Below are positions 6,642-14,599 of a stretch of DNA of 23,520 bases, piece by piece. The stretch's first letter is position 1. Each line of letters opens with the position of its first letter. The stretch comes from a virus. A model generated the notes under the pieces. That model was given only the letters and a program-made list of their open reading frames with translations. It was not told the DNA's origin and did no database searches. Location of the stretch: the IMG/VR virus record IMGVR_UViG_3300037963_001117, positions 1 through 23,520 of that record. One strand, 5' to 3'. A program made the position numbers and the translations under genes.

Positions 6642-6670
6642 ATCATACATCAATTCAGCAGCAATGGCAA
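6642..6670 (-). promoter_or_regulatory. Sigma70-type promoter, TTGCCA-17-TATGAT
   Basis: The -35 box TTGCCA (5/6) is separated by exactly 17 nt from the -10 box TATGAT (5/6). It overlaps the end of gp5, whose stop codon lies in the spacer. Predicted initiation is near 6635, about 17 nt before the ATG at 6618. It would give early, host-polymerase expression of the small-gene and tRNA cluster. Confidence 0.55.
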
Positions 6671-9394
6671 GCCATAAACCTGATGAGGTCCAAGACCGCA
6701 ACCAGTTGCCATGTAACCAGTGCCGACGCCTGTGTGGATCAGACCAGTAGCAACCTGATTCAGCAGGGCACCAGTGGGCACAAACTCAGCAATCACACCA
6801 GTAGGTGTTGCGATGAATGTGGAGTGGACACCTGCGCTAGATCCCATGATGATATCATTCATAGACCCAGGCATCGATGTACCCAGACAGATTCTAGTCT
6901 GTGTGGGAGGTGCAAGACCAGGAATAGGAAGGTCTGTAGTGATATCAACGATAGCACCATTAACAAAGGTGAATTGACCAGACAGTGCCTTCATTGGATT
7001 GAAGATTGCAACCATCTCAAATCTACCACTGTTAAGGAAAGAAGAGATCCAGTTTGCTTCATTAGTGATCTCACCAGAAGCGATGTTTTCAATAGTGTTT
7101 GCCTCAGTCTTAATAGTCTGAGAGTTAAATGCTAGTGAGTTGATTGCAGTGATCTTAACCTTTGCACCCTGAATACTAACGTCACCAGTATATGCAATGT
7201 CATGGTCACCCTCTTTACGAGATCCAGACTTCTGCTCTTTGTCATCTTTCAGGTTACCCTTAAGTTGACTACCCCAAGGAACTCTACCGTGCTCGTCTGC
7301 TTCAGGATGATATGGAATCTCATCAACAGGATAGAAATGACCACCAGGCAATGCCTTAAAGTATTGGTCACGCTCAGTCTGTTTGATGTGGACCATGTTG
7401 ATCATGTCCTGCTTCTTATCGTCTTTCTTTCTAGTAGAAGACTTATCAGCACCACCAACATCAATAGATGAAGTCACATCTGTGCCCACTTTAGAAATCT
7501 TAGTTTTCTTATTGTCAGTCCTATTAACAACTTTCTGACTCTGCTTGTCTAGATCACTCTTAGCATCTACCTTATCAGGTTTCTTAGATGATCCCTCAGA
7601 CTCTGCCTGAGGACCCTGAGAAGCATTATCATTCTTAGCACCTGTCACTTCCTCGTGATAGTTACCCATGACCTTCAGATAGAAGTCACCCTCAACAGTC
7701 AGCACATAGTTACCTTTAATGGTCTCACACTTGTCTCTAGCAATGATCTTAGTTTCATTGTTAGGGACATTCTTATGCTCGTTACCATGACCATCTTGGA
7801 ATGTGCAGACACCACCAGGACCCTGTTTGATTTGTTTCTCAACACCAGGGGTTGCATCATTGATATCCTTAGCACCATTGAGGTGAGTAACAACCTCCAT
7901 GAGGTCTGTATTGATAGCAGTAAACATCTTATCGATGTAACTACCACCGCCACCTGCTCCAGTGACACCATCATCAAAACTAGAGAATGGTGTGCCAACG
8001 ATTGCTTCATTGATACTGCCGCCGCATTCCGTGGTCCCGATCAACGGATACCACGCCTTCGACTTCGGTCGTTTTATCTCCCTCCCGCAATCCTTCTGGA
8101 AGAACATCTTGATGATAGCGAAGATGATTTTAATCAAACCCGCCCAGTTGAGTTGAGTGAAGTCAAACTCAAAGATCATCTTTACAGTCTCACCGATGCT
8201 TCTTGCTGCACCAGCGATACCTTTTGCCATATCAACAGCAGCGATCACGTCGCCAGCAATATCCTTAACACGATTCATTGTGCTAGTGATACCACTAAGG
8301 ATACGGTTAGTAACACCCTTAACAGCAGAGTCAACACCCTTAAGTTTATCAGCAATCTTATCTACAATCTGCGTCGCTATATTATTAGCGAACGCAGAGA
8401 CATCCGATATTGCGGCTTGCACTAGCCCCAACCACATCGGTGTCTTCATACAGAAGATACTAAAGATCATCTCAAGGAACTGCAAGATTGTGGTAATCAC
8501 AACCAAAGGCACGAAACTAGAGATAATTGCAACAATCTTACCAACAATCTCAGCAATGAGTTTAGCAAGCATTTCCTTCAGTGGTGCCAGAATACCAGCA
8601 ATACCACCAGCAAGGAAATTCATGATCTTACCCATGTGCTCCATCACCTTATCACCTGCAATCTTCTTACCAGTTGCAAGAGAGATGAATCCACTAGGAC
8701 CACTAGCAAGAGTCGCTGCCATGTTGCCCAACTCAGTGAGCATACGCTCTAGATCAGTGCCGAAACCTTCGCCAGCAGGACCAGCAACGCCATCACTAAT
8801 TGCCTGCTTCTCGACAGGAGGTTTAGTTGGGTTAGTTACAGCATTACCAGGCAGAGTTTCTTCAGCAGCAGAGATAGCACCACGAGATTCTTCGTTACCA
8901 GATCCAGTAGGATTCGTAGGTGTAGTATTCTGACGCTTAACCATAGGACTGCCGTCCATGCGGTCATTACCAGCAAGGTCTTTCTGACCAGGAGTTTGAG
9001 TCTTCAGTTTATCTGCGACTGTGCCATCTGCCGCAGTTGTCCTCTTCTCAGGATCTTCTTTTACTTGGAAACCACGGAATGCACCCATGACGACAGGCAT
9101 CTGTGCCTCATCACCATCAAGAAAGAATCCCATGACCCAAGATCCAGGCTGCAACTCAGTAGTTGTACCTGTATTCTTTGTCTGTGCCTTATCGCATGGC
9201 AGCAATACTGTTGCCCATGGCAGCACCTCAGTAGGCAACTCCTTAGTATATGCCTGCTTTGCCTTGTGACCTGTATACCAACCAAGGATCCGCACCTGGA
9301 CACGACCCAGTTTGGAGGGGTCTTCGTTGCTCTCAACTTCCCCGATCCACCAAGTGTATCCGTCTCTACCTAAGTAGTCTGTCCGATCCAACAT
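6650..9394 (-). CDS. gp5: Baseplate hub protein gp5, without lysozyme domain (914 aa)
   Basis: The N-terminus (about residues 1-130) is a gp5-type OB fold: YTWWIGEVES, SKLGRVQVRILGW, LPWATVLLP, PGSWVMGFFLDGDEAQMPVVMGAFRG. A Gly/Pro/Thr-rich linker follows. Residues about 250-435 form a very hydrophobic, helix-rich region. From about 530 there is a VgrG-like beta-helix stretch (TIKGNYVLTVEGDFYLKVMGNY, about 558-580) that would form the membrane-piercing spike. T4 gp5 is 575 residues with a lysozyme after the OB fold; here no E-D-T lysozyme motif is present, and a GH24 domain is found instead in the protein at 14600-18211. A late promoter lies in the 21-bp gap upstream. In the virion it would trimerise at the tail tip. 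Confidence 0.85.
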   Translation of the reverse strand: MLDRTDYLGRDGYTWWIGEVESNEDPSKLGRVQVRILGWYTGHKAKQAYTKELPTEVLPWATVLLPCDKAQTKNTGTTTELQPGSWVMGFFLDGDEAQMPVVMGAFRGFQVKEDPEKRTTAADGTVADKLKTQTPGQKDLAGNDRMDGSPMVKRQNTTPTNPTGSGNEESRGAISAAEETLPGNAVTNPTKPPVEKQAISDGVAGPAGEGFGTDLERMLTELGNMAATLASGPSGFISLATGKKIAGDKVMEHMGKIMNFLAGGIAGILAPLKEMLAKLIAEIVGKIVAIISSFVPLVVITTILQFLEMIFSIFCMKTPMWLGLVQAAISDVSAFANNIATQIVDKIADKLKGVDSAVKGVTNRILSGITSTMNRVKDIAGDVIAAVDMAKGIAGAARSIGETVKMIFEFDFTQLNWAGLIKIIFAIIKMFFQKDCGREIKRPKSKAWYPLIGTTECGGSINEAIVGTPFSSFDDGVTGAGGGGSYIDKMFTAINTDLMEVVTHLNGAKDINDATPGVEKQIKQGPGGVCTFQDGHGNEHKNVPNNETKIIARDKCETIKGNYVLTVEGDFYLKVMGNYHEEVTGAKNDNASQGPQAESEGSSKKPDKVDAKSDLDKQSQKVVNRTDNKKTKISKVGTDVTSSIDVGGADKSSTRKKDDKKQDMINMVHIKQTERDQYFKALPGGHFYPVDEIPYHPEADEHGRVPWGSQLKGNLKDDKEQKSGSRKEGDHDIAYTGDVSIQGAKVKITAINSLAFNSQTIKTEANTIENIASGEITNEANWISSFLNSGRFEMVAIFNPMKALSGQFTFVNGAIVDITTDLPIPGLAPPTQTRICLGTSMPGSMNDIIMGSSAGVHSTFIATPTGVIAEFVPTGALLNQVATGLIHTGVGTGYMATGCGLGPHQVYGLPLLLN

Positions 9395-9415
9395 TTGAAT
9401 AATTATATCGTGTGA

Positions 9416-9877
9416 TTATTTATCGAGCAAGGTGAAGAGAAACTCACCCTCTTCTTCAGGTTTACCCCACGCTTGCTTATCTGTTTCAGTATCCCAACCT
9501 TGATCCATGGATCTATAATCCAGTCCGTCGAATCTGATACGAGATTTAATTAGATACTTACCGACTTGACACCAATCAGCGGGGATCCCCGTCCACCATC
9601 TACCGTCCCAAGTCCATACAAAAGGACAACTATCCTCTTGTTTAAGAATATTGAAAATATCTGTCTTTACAGTGGTTTCAGTAGATTCTGTGATCCTATA
9701 CCTTAACCAGTTGTAAGCATTCTTTTCGCCCTGATACTTATACCAGGATTTGGACTCAAATACACCTGACTGTGTTTGCCAAATCCTGATATCTATCTGT
9801 GGCCATTGAGCAGGGTTAGACATTGCCTGCATTTTATTACGATAATGCCCATATAAGAGCTCTTCAAAGTTATTCAT
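9416..9877 (-). CDS. cpeT: CpeT/CpcT-type phycobiliprotein lyase (153 aa)
   Basis: The protein follows the CpeT pattern. An N-terminal LLYGHYRNKMQAMSNPAQWP corresponds to the 'G-x-[YF]-x-N-x-x-Q-A-x-x-xP' opening, followed by a beta-rich middle (ESKSWYKYQ, NWLRYRI). The hallmark C-terminal part has two Cys flanking WDGRWWTG, then SMDQGWDTET, Q-A-WG and EFLF. CpeT/CpcT proteins attach phycoerythrobilin or phycocyanobilin to phycobiliproteins; phage versions are known auxiliary metabolic genes of cyanomyoviruses. The length fits phage CpeT, shorter than the roughly 200-residue host form. AAGGG precedes the ATG at 9877. A perfect sigma70 promoter directly upstream suggests early expression. It sits between gp5 and CP12 within the hub region. 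Confidence 0.8.
   Translation of the reverse strand: MNNFEELLYGHYRNKMQAMSNPAQWPQIDIRIWQTQSGVFESKSWYKYQGEKNAYNWLRYRITESTETTVKTDIFNILKQEDSCPFVWTWDGRWWTGIPADWCQVGKYLIKSRIRFDGLDYRSMDQGWDTETDKQAWGKPEEEGEFLFTLLDK
9417..9424 (-). promoter_or_regulatory. Late promoter GATAAATA before gp5
   Basis: GATAAATA lies about 23 nt before the gp5 start, overlapping the end of cpeT. A TATAAT at 9402-9407 with TTGCTC 17 nt upstream (9425-9430) overlaps it, so a weak sigma70 promoter could coexist. The late motif is the more likely functional element for a virion gene. Confidence 0.65.
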
Positions 9878-9895
9878 CTCAACCCTTACATGGTT

Positions 9896-9924
9896 ATTAT
9901 AATAATTTATTGTAGGTTTGTCAA
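9896..9924 (-). promoter_or_regulatory. Perfect sigma70 consensus promoter before cpeT
   Basis: TTGACA (9919-9924) and TATAAT (9896-9901) are both 6/6 matches to consensus and are separated by exactly 17 nt. The -35 box includes the CP12 stop codon. Initiation is expected near 9889, giving a leader of about 12 nt with AAGGG before the ATG of cpeT. Such a match by chance in one intergenic gap is very unlikely. Confidence 0.85.
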
Positions 9925-10148
9925 TCCTCGTAGACTAGACACTCGGGCTCTGATGGGTTTTGATCACAGTAGAGCTCAAGATATGTAGGATCGTGATGGT
10001 CGCCTGCTTCGATCTCCTTCTTATGGTGATCTGCATACTCTTCTAGGTCATGCAATTCGCCTTCGATGTGACGACGCATTTGGGGATTTGTGTTAGGATT
10101 ATCAAGAATTTCCTTATCCTTCTTGATGTGTGCTTCGATGTTTTCCAT
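9921..10148 (-). CDS. cp12: CP12, Calvin-cycle inhibitor protein (75 aa)
   Basis: The C-terminus ELYCDQNPSEPECLVYED is the signature of CP12: a Cys pair (C61, C70) in YCD-x-NP-x4-EC, ending in VYED. The N-terminal half is helical and charged (ELHDLEEYADHHKKEIE), corresponding to the CP12 core helix region; the N-terminal Cys pair of plant CP12 is absent, as in many bacterial and phage forms. CP12 binds GAPDH and PRK under oxidising conditions and shuts down the Calvin cycle. Phage CP12 is proposed to divert carbon and reductant to the pentose phosphate route. It lies 6 nt downstream of the gp27-like gene and probably shares its transcript. Confidence 0.88.
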   Translation of the reverse strand: MENIEAHIKKDKEILDNPNTNPQMRRHIEGELHDLEEYADHHKKEIEAGDHHDPTYLELYCDQNPSEPECLVYED

Positions 10149-10154
10149 TGTAGT

Positions 10155-11537
10155 TTATTTTTTAGGGATGGAATCGCGGAATAAAGTCAATTCAGATGTA
10201 CAACCTCGCTGGGTGAAAGTAAAAGTATGAGCAGCAATAAGGTATTTACCACTAAACTTTCTATCTTTCATGACACTATCTTGCTGACTGCGTGAAGCAG
10301 GAATATTGAGTTTGATAACGTCACCAGCACAGATTCCAGTATTACCTGGGACTGTGATTGTTAGTTGAATTGCCTTCATTAAATTATATCTAGCAGCAGC
10401 ATATTCTGCAACTGCTAGTGTGTCAGCGGTTTCAGACCCGCTGTCAGGATTTCCTTTTGGTTGACCAGACTTACCCTGCTGATGAATCAACGTAGGAATT
10501 GGTCTGATTTTTTGTCGAGTAGGTGGTGCCCCTTCTCCCGATACCTCTTCAGGCATATTGAATGGGGGTGACTCGTGAAGGGGAGTTGCTCTGGCAAAAA
10601 TTTTATCAAACGCTGTTTCTCTTGCAGCGTAAATTGTCCCTGACGGTGATGATTTACTCTTGTTACTACCACCATTTGCGGTGACATTGTTAGCACCGAC
10701 GTTGGCAAGACTCACACCACTGGTTACAGTTTTATATGTCCCCATCCTCATATGTCTGAGGTGATTTGCTTTGTCTGGATATTGAATAGACTCAATGTTT
10801 AGGTAACCTTCGTCTTCTGTATGTCCCTGCTGTGCATATACAAATTGGAATCCAGATTCTTGCTCACAAAGACCATCAATAGATCTAAACTGAAATCCTC
10901 GTTGATTCTCATAGAAGAGAAAACCAGATTGTTTTTGTGATCCCTTACCCGATGGTTTTGAATTCTTACCAGATGACTTTCTAGTTACCTTGTCAGAAAT
11001 ATACGAGATGAGGTCAACAGGTCTCCAGTTTGGTGATACAACTTGGACCTTTGAGTGTGCCTCAAAGTTTTCTTCCTTGATACGTTTGCCAGGTGCTTTG
11101 AGATACTTCTTGACGATATGCTTAGGGAGGTTTTCTTCATCCTTAGACGCTCCCTCAGCGATTGCACCAAATGCTTTGAAGACCTTATTGATCTCGTTGT
11201 TATACATCTCAGGTGTGCAGCAATAGATGATATACAACTGACCACGCTCAGACTTGATGATCTTACCAATCTTGTAAACTCTAAAATCTAGTTTTAATTT
11301 ACCCTTGCCGTCTGCTGCCTCAGTGACTACATCTATTTGCACCTTCTCACCACCTGTGAGATTCAGGTTGAAGTCAACAGAGTCAACCATTGATAATTCT
11401 AGACGACAGAAGGGTGCCTCAATAGACTCATAGTACTTAAAGTCTGGCACCATCTTCTTAAGATCAAACTCCTTATCACTATTGGTAGTGAGAGTAATCT
11501 TATTAAGCTTAAATTGTCTTGATTTCTGCTCTGCCAT
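10155..11537 (-). CDS. Baseplate hub protein, gp27-like (460 aa)
   Basis: Near the C-terminus it has the gp27/gpD-type hub pattern: AIQLTITVPGNTGICAGD, VIKLNIPA, KFSGKYLIAAHTFTF and a final strand SELTLFRDS. The N-terminal half (YYESIEAPFCRLELSMVDS, TGGEKVQIDV) resembles the hub beta domain that forms the base of the tail tube. It is longer than T4 gp27 (391 aa) because of a Gly/Ser/Lys-rich insert around residues 185-200 and a flexible Pro-rich stretch at about 330-370. The start overlaps the previous stop (TAATG). The position next to gp5, its T4 partner, supports the call; sequence identity to T4 gp27 is not evident by eye. Confidence 0.65.
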   Translation of the reverse strand: MAEQKSRQFKLNKITLTTNSDKEFDLKKMVPDFKYYESIEAPFCRLELSMVDSVDFNLNLTGGEKVQIDVVTEAADGKGKLKLDFRVYKIGKIIKSERGQLYIIYCCTPEMYNNEINKVFKAFGAIAEGASKDEENLPKHIVKKYLKAPGKRIKEENFEAHSKVQVVSPNWRPVDLISYISDKVTRKSSGKNSKPSGKGSQKQSGFLFYENQRGFQFRSIDGLCEQESGFQFVYAQQGHTEDEGYLNIESIQYPDKANHLRHMRMGTYKTVTSGVSLANVGANNVTANGGSNKSKSSPSGTIYAARETAFDKIFARATPLHESPPFNMPEEVSGEGAPPTRQKIRPIPTLIHQQGKSGQPKGNPDSGSETADTLAVAEYAAARYNLMKAIQLTITVPGNTGICAGDVIKLNIPASRSQQDSVMKDRKFSGKYLIAAHTFTFTQRGCTSELTLFRDSIPKK

Positions 11538-14500
11538 TACATGAAGTTAACAAGTGAAGATCGCGCCTCAGCGACAATACCAAATTTACCGAGAAGATAC
11601 TCGTCAGCATCATTCTTGTCAGAAGTTGGGACGATTATCTCTTCGCCACCACCACCTGCCATAATCGGTGCTGCCTGCTGCTCTTGGACGATAGGTTGCA
11701 TTGCGGCATCACGCTCTGCTGTCATTGCTTTCAGACTATCTAGCTTAGATTCAGTCTTCTTCTGCTGAGCAGTCTCCATCTTTTCGCCAGCTGTATTGGT
11801 GGTGCTGCCATACTTTGCCATCTCGGTAAGACCCTTTTGCAGAGCACCATCTTTACCAAAGAGTTTCTGGATCCTCTCATCAATAGTTAATTCTTTTTCG
11901 TCAGTATCCTTTGACTCAGTTTTAGATTTAGACTTCTCCTTTTCTGCCTTGCGATCTGCTTCAGTTACTGTATCATGCTCTGTAGCAGCTTTCTCTGCTG
12001 CTTCCTGATTAGATAGTCCAGAATCCTTGCCTTCTTGGTATGTCTTATTGAATTCGTAGAATTGATTTGCCTTAGGATGAATACTGATCTCAGTGATCTT
12101 AGAAGCTTTAGCACCACGACCTCTAGAATTGCCCTTGGTCTTATGTCTATTAGCAATGTCGGTCTTAAGACCACCAGAATTCATCACTGCCTTAAACTCA
12201 TCACTGCCAGGCTCAACACCAATTCTCTCCTCACCAAAACCAAGAGTGCCTGCCTTTGTCCTCTTGGACATGCTCTTGATTTTGATCTTTGCATCAGAGG
12301 GATCACCTTCATAAGCATAAGTCACATAGTATGACTTATCATTCAATACTACTCGACTTGCTTGATATGAATCTTTAGCGTATGCCTTAGGATCAAACTT
12401 ACCACCAGCAGCAAAACCAGGCATGGAATATCCACCACGCATTGCTTCACCCCATCTCTGAGATGTTAGACCAGGATTCTTTCTAGTTGCGGGTGTGTCA
12501 AATGGCACAACGAATGCACCACCGCCTGCAAATCCCTTCATACCGACCCACTCAGTGCCATGACCAATAAAGGATGTGGTCAACCCACCATCAAGTGACA
12601 CAGGGTAACCAGACTGAGGACCAGAGATCCATCCACCCATCGCTGCCTTTGGTATAACACCACCTTCAGCGAATCCGAAGAAACTACCAACAGCACCTAG
12701 CAGACCTTTTGCAACTGCCTTCACACCCTTAAAGATAGGATGCTCTACGATTGCCTTGAATAGTTTACCAAACAGTGAAATAGTGCCGTTATCACCAGCG
12801 ATTGCCTCTAGAAGTTTTTCCTCCCACGTCATCGCAGGGTCTATACCTTCTGCCTTACCAGCGTCTTCACCCTTCATCTCTTCAGACGAAGCAGCACTTC
12901 CGCCAATGGCAGACATTGGCACACCAAAGATCTTAGCGATAGGTGCAACCATCGACCCCAGCATGTTTCTGATAGGTGCTGGGAGGAATGCACCGAATAC
13001 TTTACCGATACCACCAATGGCAGTCATGATGCCAACACCCAGTGCCTTGAAGGGGAGTTGCATGAGTTGACCAAATGCCTTGGCAACCTTCATGGTGCGT
13101 CTCAGTTGCTTCGCCATCTCATCTTGCAGGTTGAATGTCCCGCCAGATGCCATCTTAGGTTTGACCATCTTAGCAGTCTGGAATCTTCCACCTGCCGCTT
13201 TACCTGACTTACTCTTCTCTTTATCTACCTCGTCTGTCTTAGGTGCAAAGAATTTCAGCACTGCTGTCAGTGCCTTCAGTCCCAGGAAGAATGGGGCAAA
13301 CATGACCTGGATACCAATACCCAGGATCTTACTGATTAGTGGTAGATGTGGCTCAACAAAGTCGAGAATGGCAGTCATTATACCACCAAGTGCCTCAAAG
13401 AATCCACCTATGGACTCCTTGATAGGTGCCATCACATTGTTGAAGACCTCTCCAACCATGCCGAAGAATTTCTGGATGGGCTCAAAGATGGGCTCTAGGA
13501 ATCCACCGATTGCCTTACCTACCTTACCACCAACAAATCCACCAGCAACACCGCCGATCATCCCACCAAGGGGACCACCAATCTTGTTACCGATTGCTTG
13601 ACCAACCAGAGCACCGCCACCAGTACCTATACCAGCACCAACTGCCTCTCCTTGACTATCACCAGCAGCTTTCGCTCCAAGGTATGCACTAAGACCAACG
13701 CCACCAGCAATGGCAACCTTACCAAACCTAGAGCTAGCAAATTTCTTTAACTTGCTACCAATCTTTACTGCTTTACCAATGTTGAGGATACCCTTAACAA
13801 GGTTGGTAACAACCCAGGCAACAGATTTGACTGTTGCGCCAGGTGCCTTCAGGAATGCAATCCCTATGAATATAGGAGCAGCAGATAGCAGAAACTGTCC
13901 AAATCCCAACAATCCCTGTAGGGATATGGGATTCTCCATAAACTTAATCAATCCATCCAACGCCGACCCTACTAGGAATGACGTTATCTTATAGACAAAC
14001 TTACCAACAGCGACGAGTGCTTCTGCAAGTTTCTGGACTTTTTCTGGATTCTTAGAGACCCAATCCAGTGCAGCAAATCCAATGAAGAGCTTAAAGATAC
14101 CGCCAAGGAATCTAGCAATAGCACCAAGGAATCCACCGAAAGCACCTTTCGCTGCCTCCTTGAATTCCTTCATCTTCTCATTCTGAATCTTCTTCGGTTT
14201 CTTCTCGCTCTTCTCCTCTTCTTCAGCTCTCTTTTTCTTTGCTTCTTGTAATCTCTCTGCGGCAGTTTTCCTTTTCTCTCTATCTGCCTCTTGCTTCTCT
14301 TTAGCGTCTTCTTGCTTGTTAACAAGGTTATCACCACGGATCTTAGATCTGACGCGATCCTTCATCGCCTGAGTCATTGCCTCTACTTGGAGAGCAATAC
14401 CATTCATCGATGCACCCAAGGAATTCATACCTGAGGTGATACTCTTAAATGCTTTATCCTGATCTTTAGTGATCTTGCTCAACTCATCAGCAGCACTCAA

Positions 14501-14596
14501 GGCAGTAAACTTCTTGCCACCACCAGTGCCCCTATAAGAAATCATCTTATAGAGTTTTGCCTTCTGTACTTTAATTGCTGGTGCTTTGTTTGCCAT
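11537..14596 (-). CDS. Tape-measure-like tail protein A (1019 aa)
   Basis: The N-terminus is followed by a strongly charged coiled coil at about 86-150 (Lys/Glu/Ala/Arg-rich). Next comes a hydrophobic block FLGGIFKLFIGF through ALDWVSKNPEK to VGSALDGLIKF (163-219), then a long Gly/Ala-rich region (about 300-400) with LEPIFEPIQKFFGMV. The C-terminal half has tape-measure-style motifs such as SGPQSGYPVSLDGG and FIGHGTEWV. The block at 163-219 and the Gly-rich region are closely matched in the neighbouring 1203-aa protein. No enzymatic domain was seen. The size, composition and place after gp26 suggest a T4 gp29-like length-determining or hub role. The last codon overlaps the next start (TAATG). 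Confidence 0.65.
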   Translation of the reverse strand: MANKAPAIKVQKAKLYKMISYRGTGGGKKFTALSAADELSKITKDQDKAFKSITSGMNSLGASMNGIALQVEAMTQAMKDRVRSKIRGDNLVNKQEDAKEKQEADREKRKTAAERLQEAKKKRAEEEEKSEKKPKKIQNEKMKEFKEAAKGAFGGFLGAIARFLGGIFKLFIGFAALDWVSKNPEKVQKLAEALVAVGKFVYKITSFLVGSALDGLIKFMENPISLQGLLGFGQFLLSAAPIFIGIAFLKAPGATVKSVAWVVTNLVKGILNIGKAVKIGSKLKKFASSRFGKVAIAGGVGLSAYLGAKAAGDSQGEAVGAGIGTGGGALVGQAIGNKIGGPLGGMIGGVAGGFVGGKVGKAIGGFLEPIFEPIQKFFGMVGEVFNNVMAPIKESIGGFFEALGGIMTAILDFVEPHLPLISKILGIGIQVMFAPFFLGLKALTAVLKFFAPKTDEVDKEKSKSGKAAGGRFQTAKMVKPKMASGGTFNLQDEMAKQLRRTMKVAKAFGQLMQLPFKALGVGIMTAIGGIGKVFGAFLPAPIRNMLGSMVAPIAKIFGVPMSAIGGSAASSEEMKGEDAGKAEGIDPAMTWEEKLLEAIAGDNGTISLFGKLFKAIVEHPIFKGVKAVAKGLLGAVGSFFGFAEGGVIPKAAMGGWISGPQSGYPVSLDGGLTTSFIGHGTEWVGMKGFAGGGAFVVPFDTPATRKNPGLTSQRWGEAMRGGYSMPGFAAGGKFDPKAYAKDSYQASRVVLNDKSYYVTYAYEGDPSDAKIKIKSMSKRTKAGTLGFGEERIGVEPGSDEFKAVMNSGGLKTDIANRHKTKGNSRGRGAKASKITEISIHPKANQFYEFNKTYQEGKDSGLSNQEAAEKAATEHDTVTEADRKAEKEKSKSKTESKDTDEKELTIDERIQKLFGKDGALQKGLTEMAKYGSTTNTAGEKMETAQQKKTESKLDSLKAMTAERDAAMQPIVQEQQAAPIMAGGGGEEIIVPTSDKNDADEYLLGKFGIVAEARSSLVNFM

Positions 14597-14599
14597 CTA

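Noticed and set aside
8157-8933. 258-codon plus-strand open frame opposite gp5
   Set aside because: Its composition mirrors the opposite strand of a Gly/Ala/Ile-rich gene; no motif, ribosome site or promoter supports it.
10149-10200. TTGACT upstream of CP12 as a possible -35 box
   Set aside because: No TATAAT-like box lies at 16-18 nt; the nearest AT-rich candidates give spacers of 20 or 27 nt.
12035-14001. Several plus-strand frames opposite tape-measure protein A
   Set aside because: They overlap one another in different frames and read as Pro/Ile/Ala-rich antisense of Gly-rich repeats.
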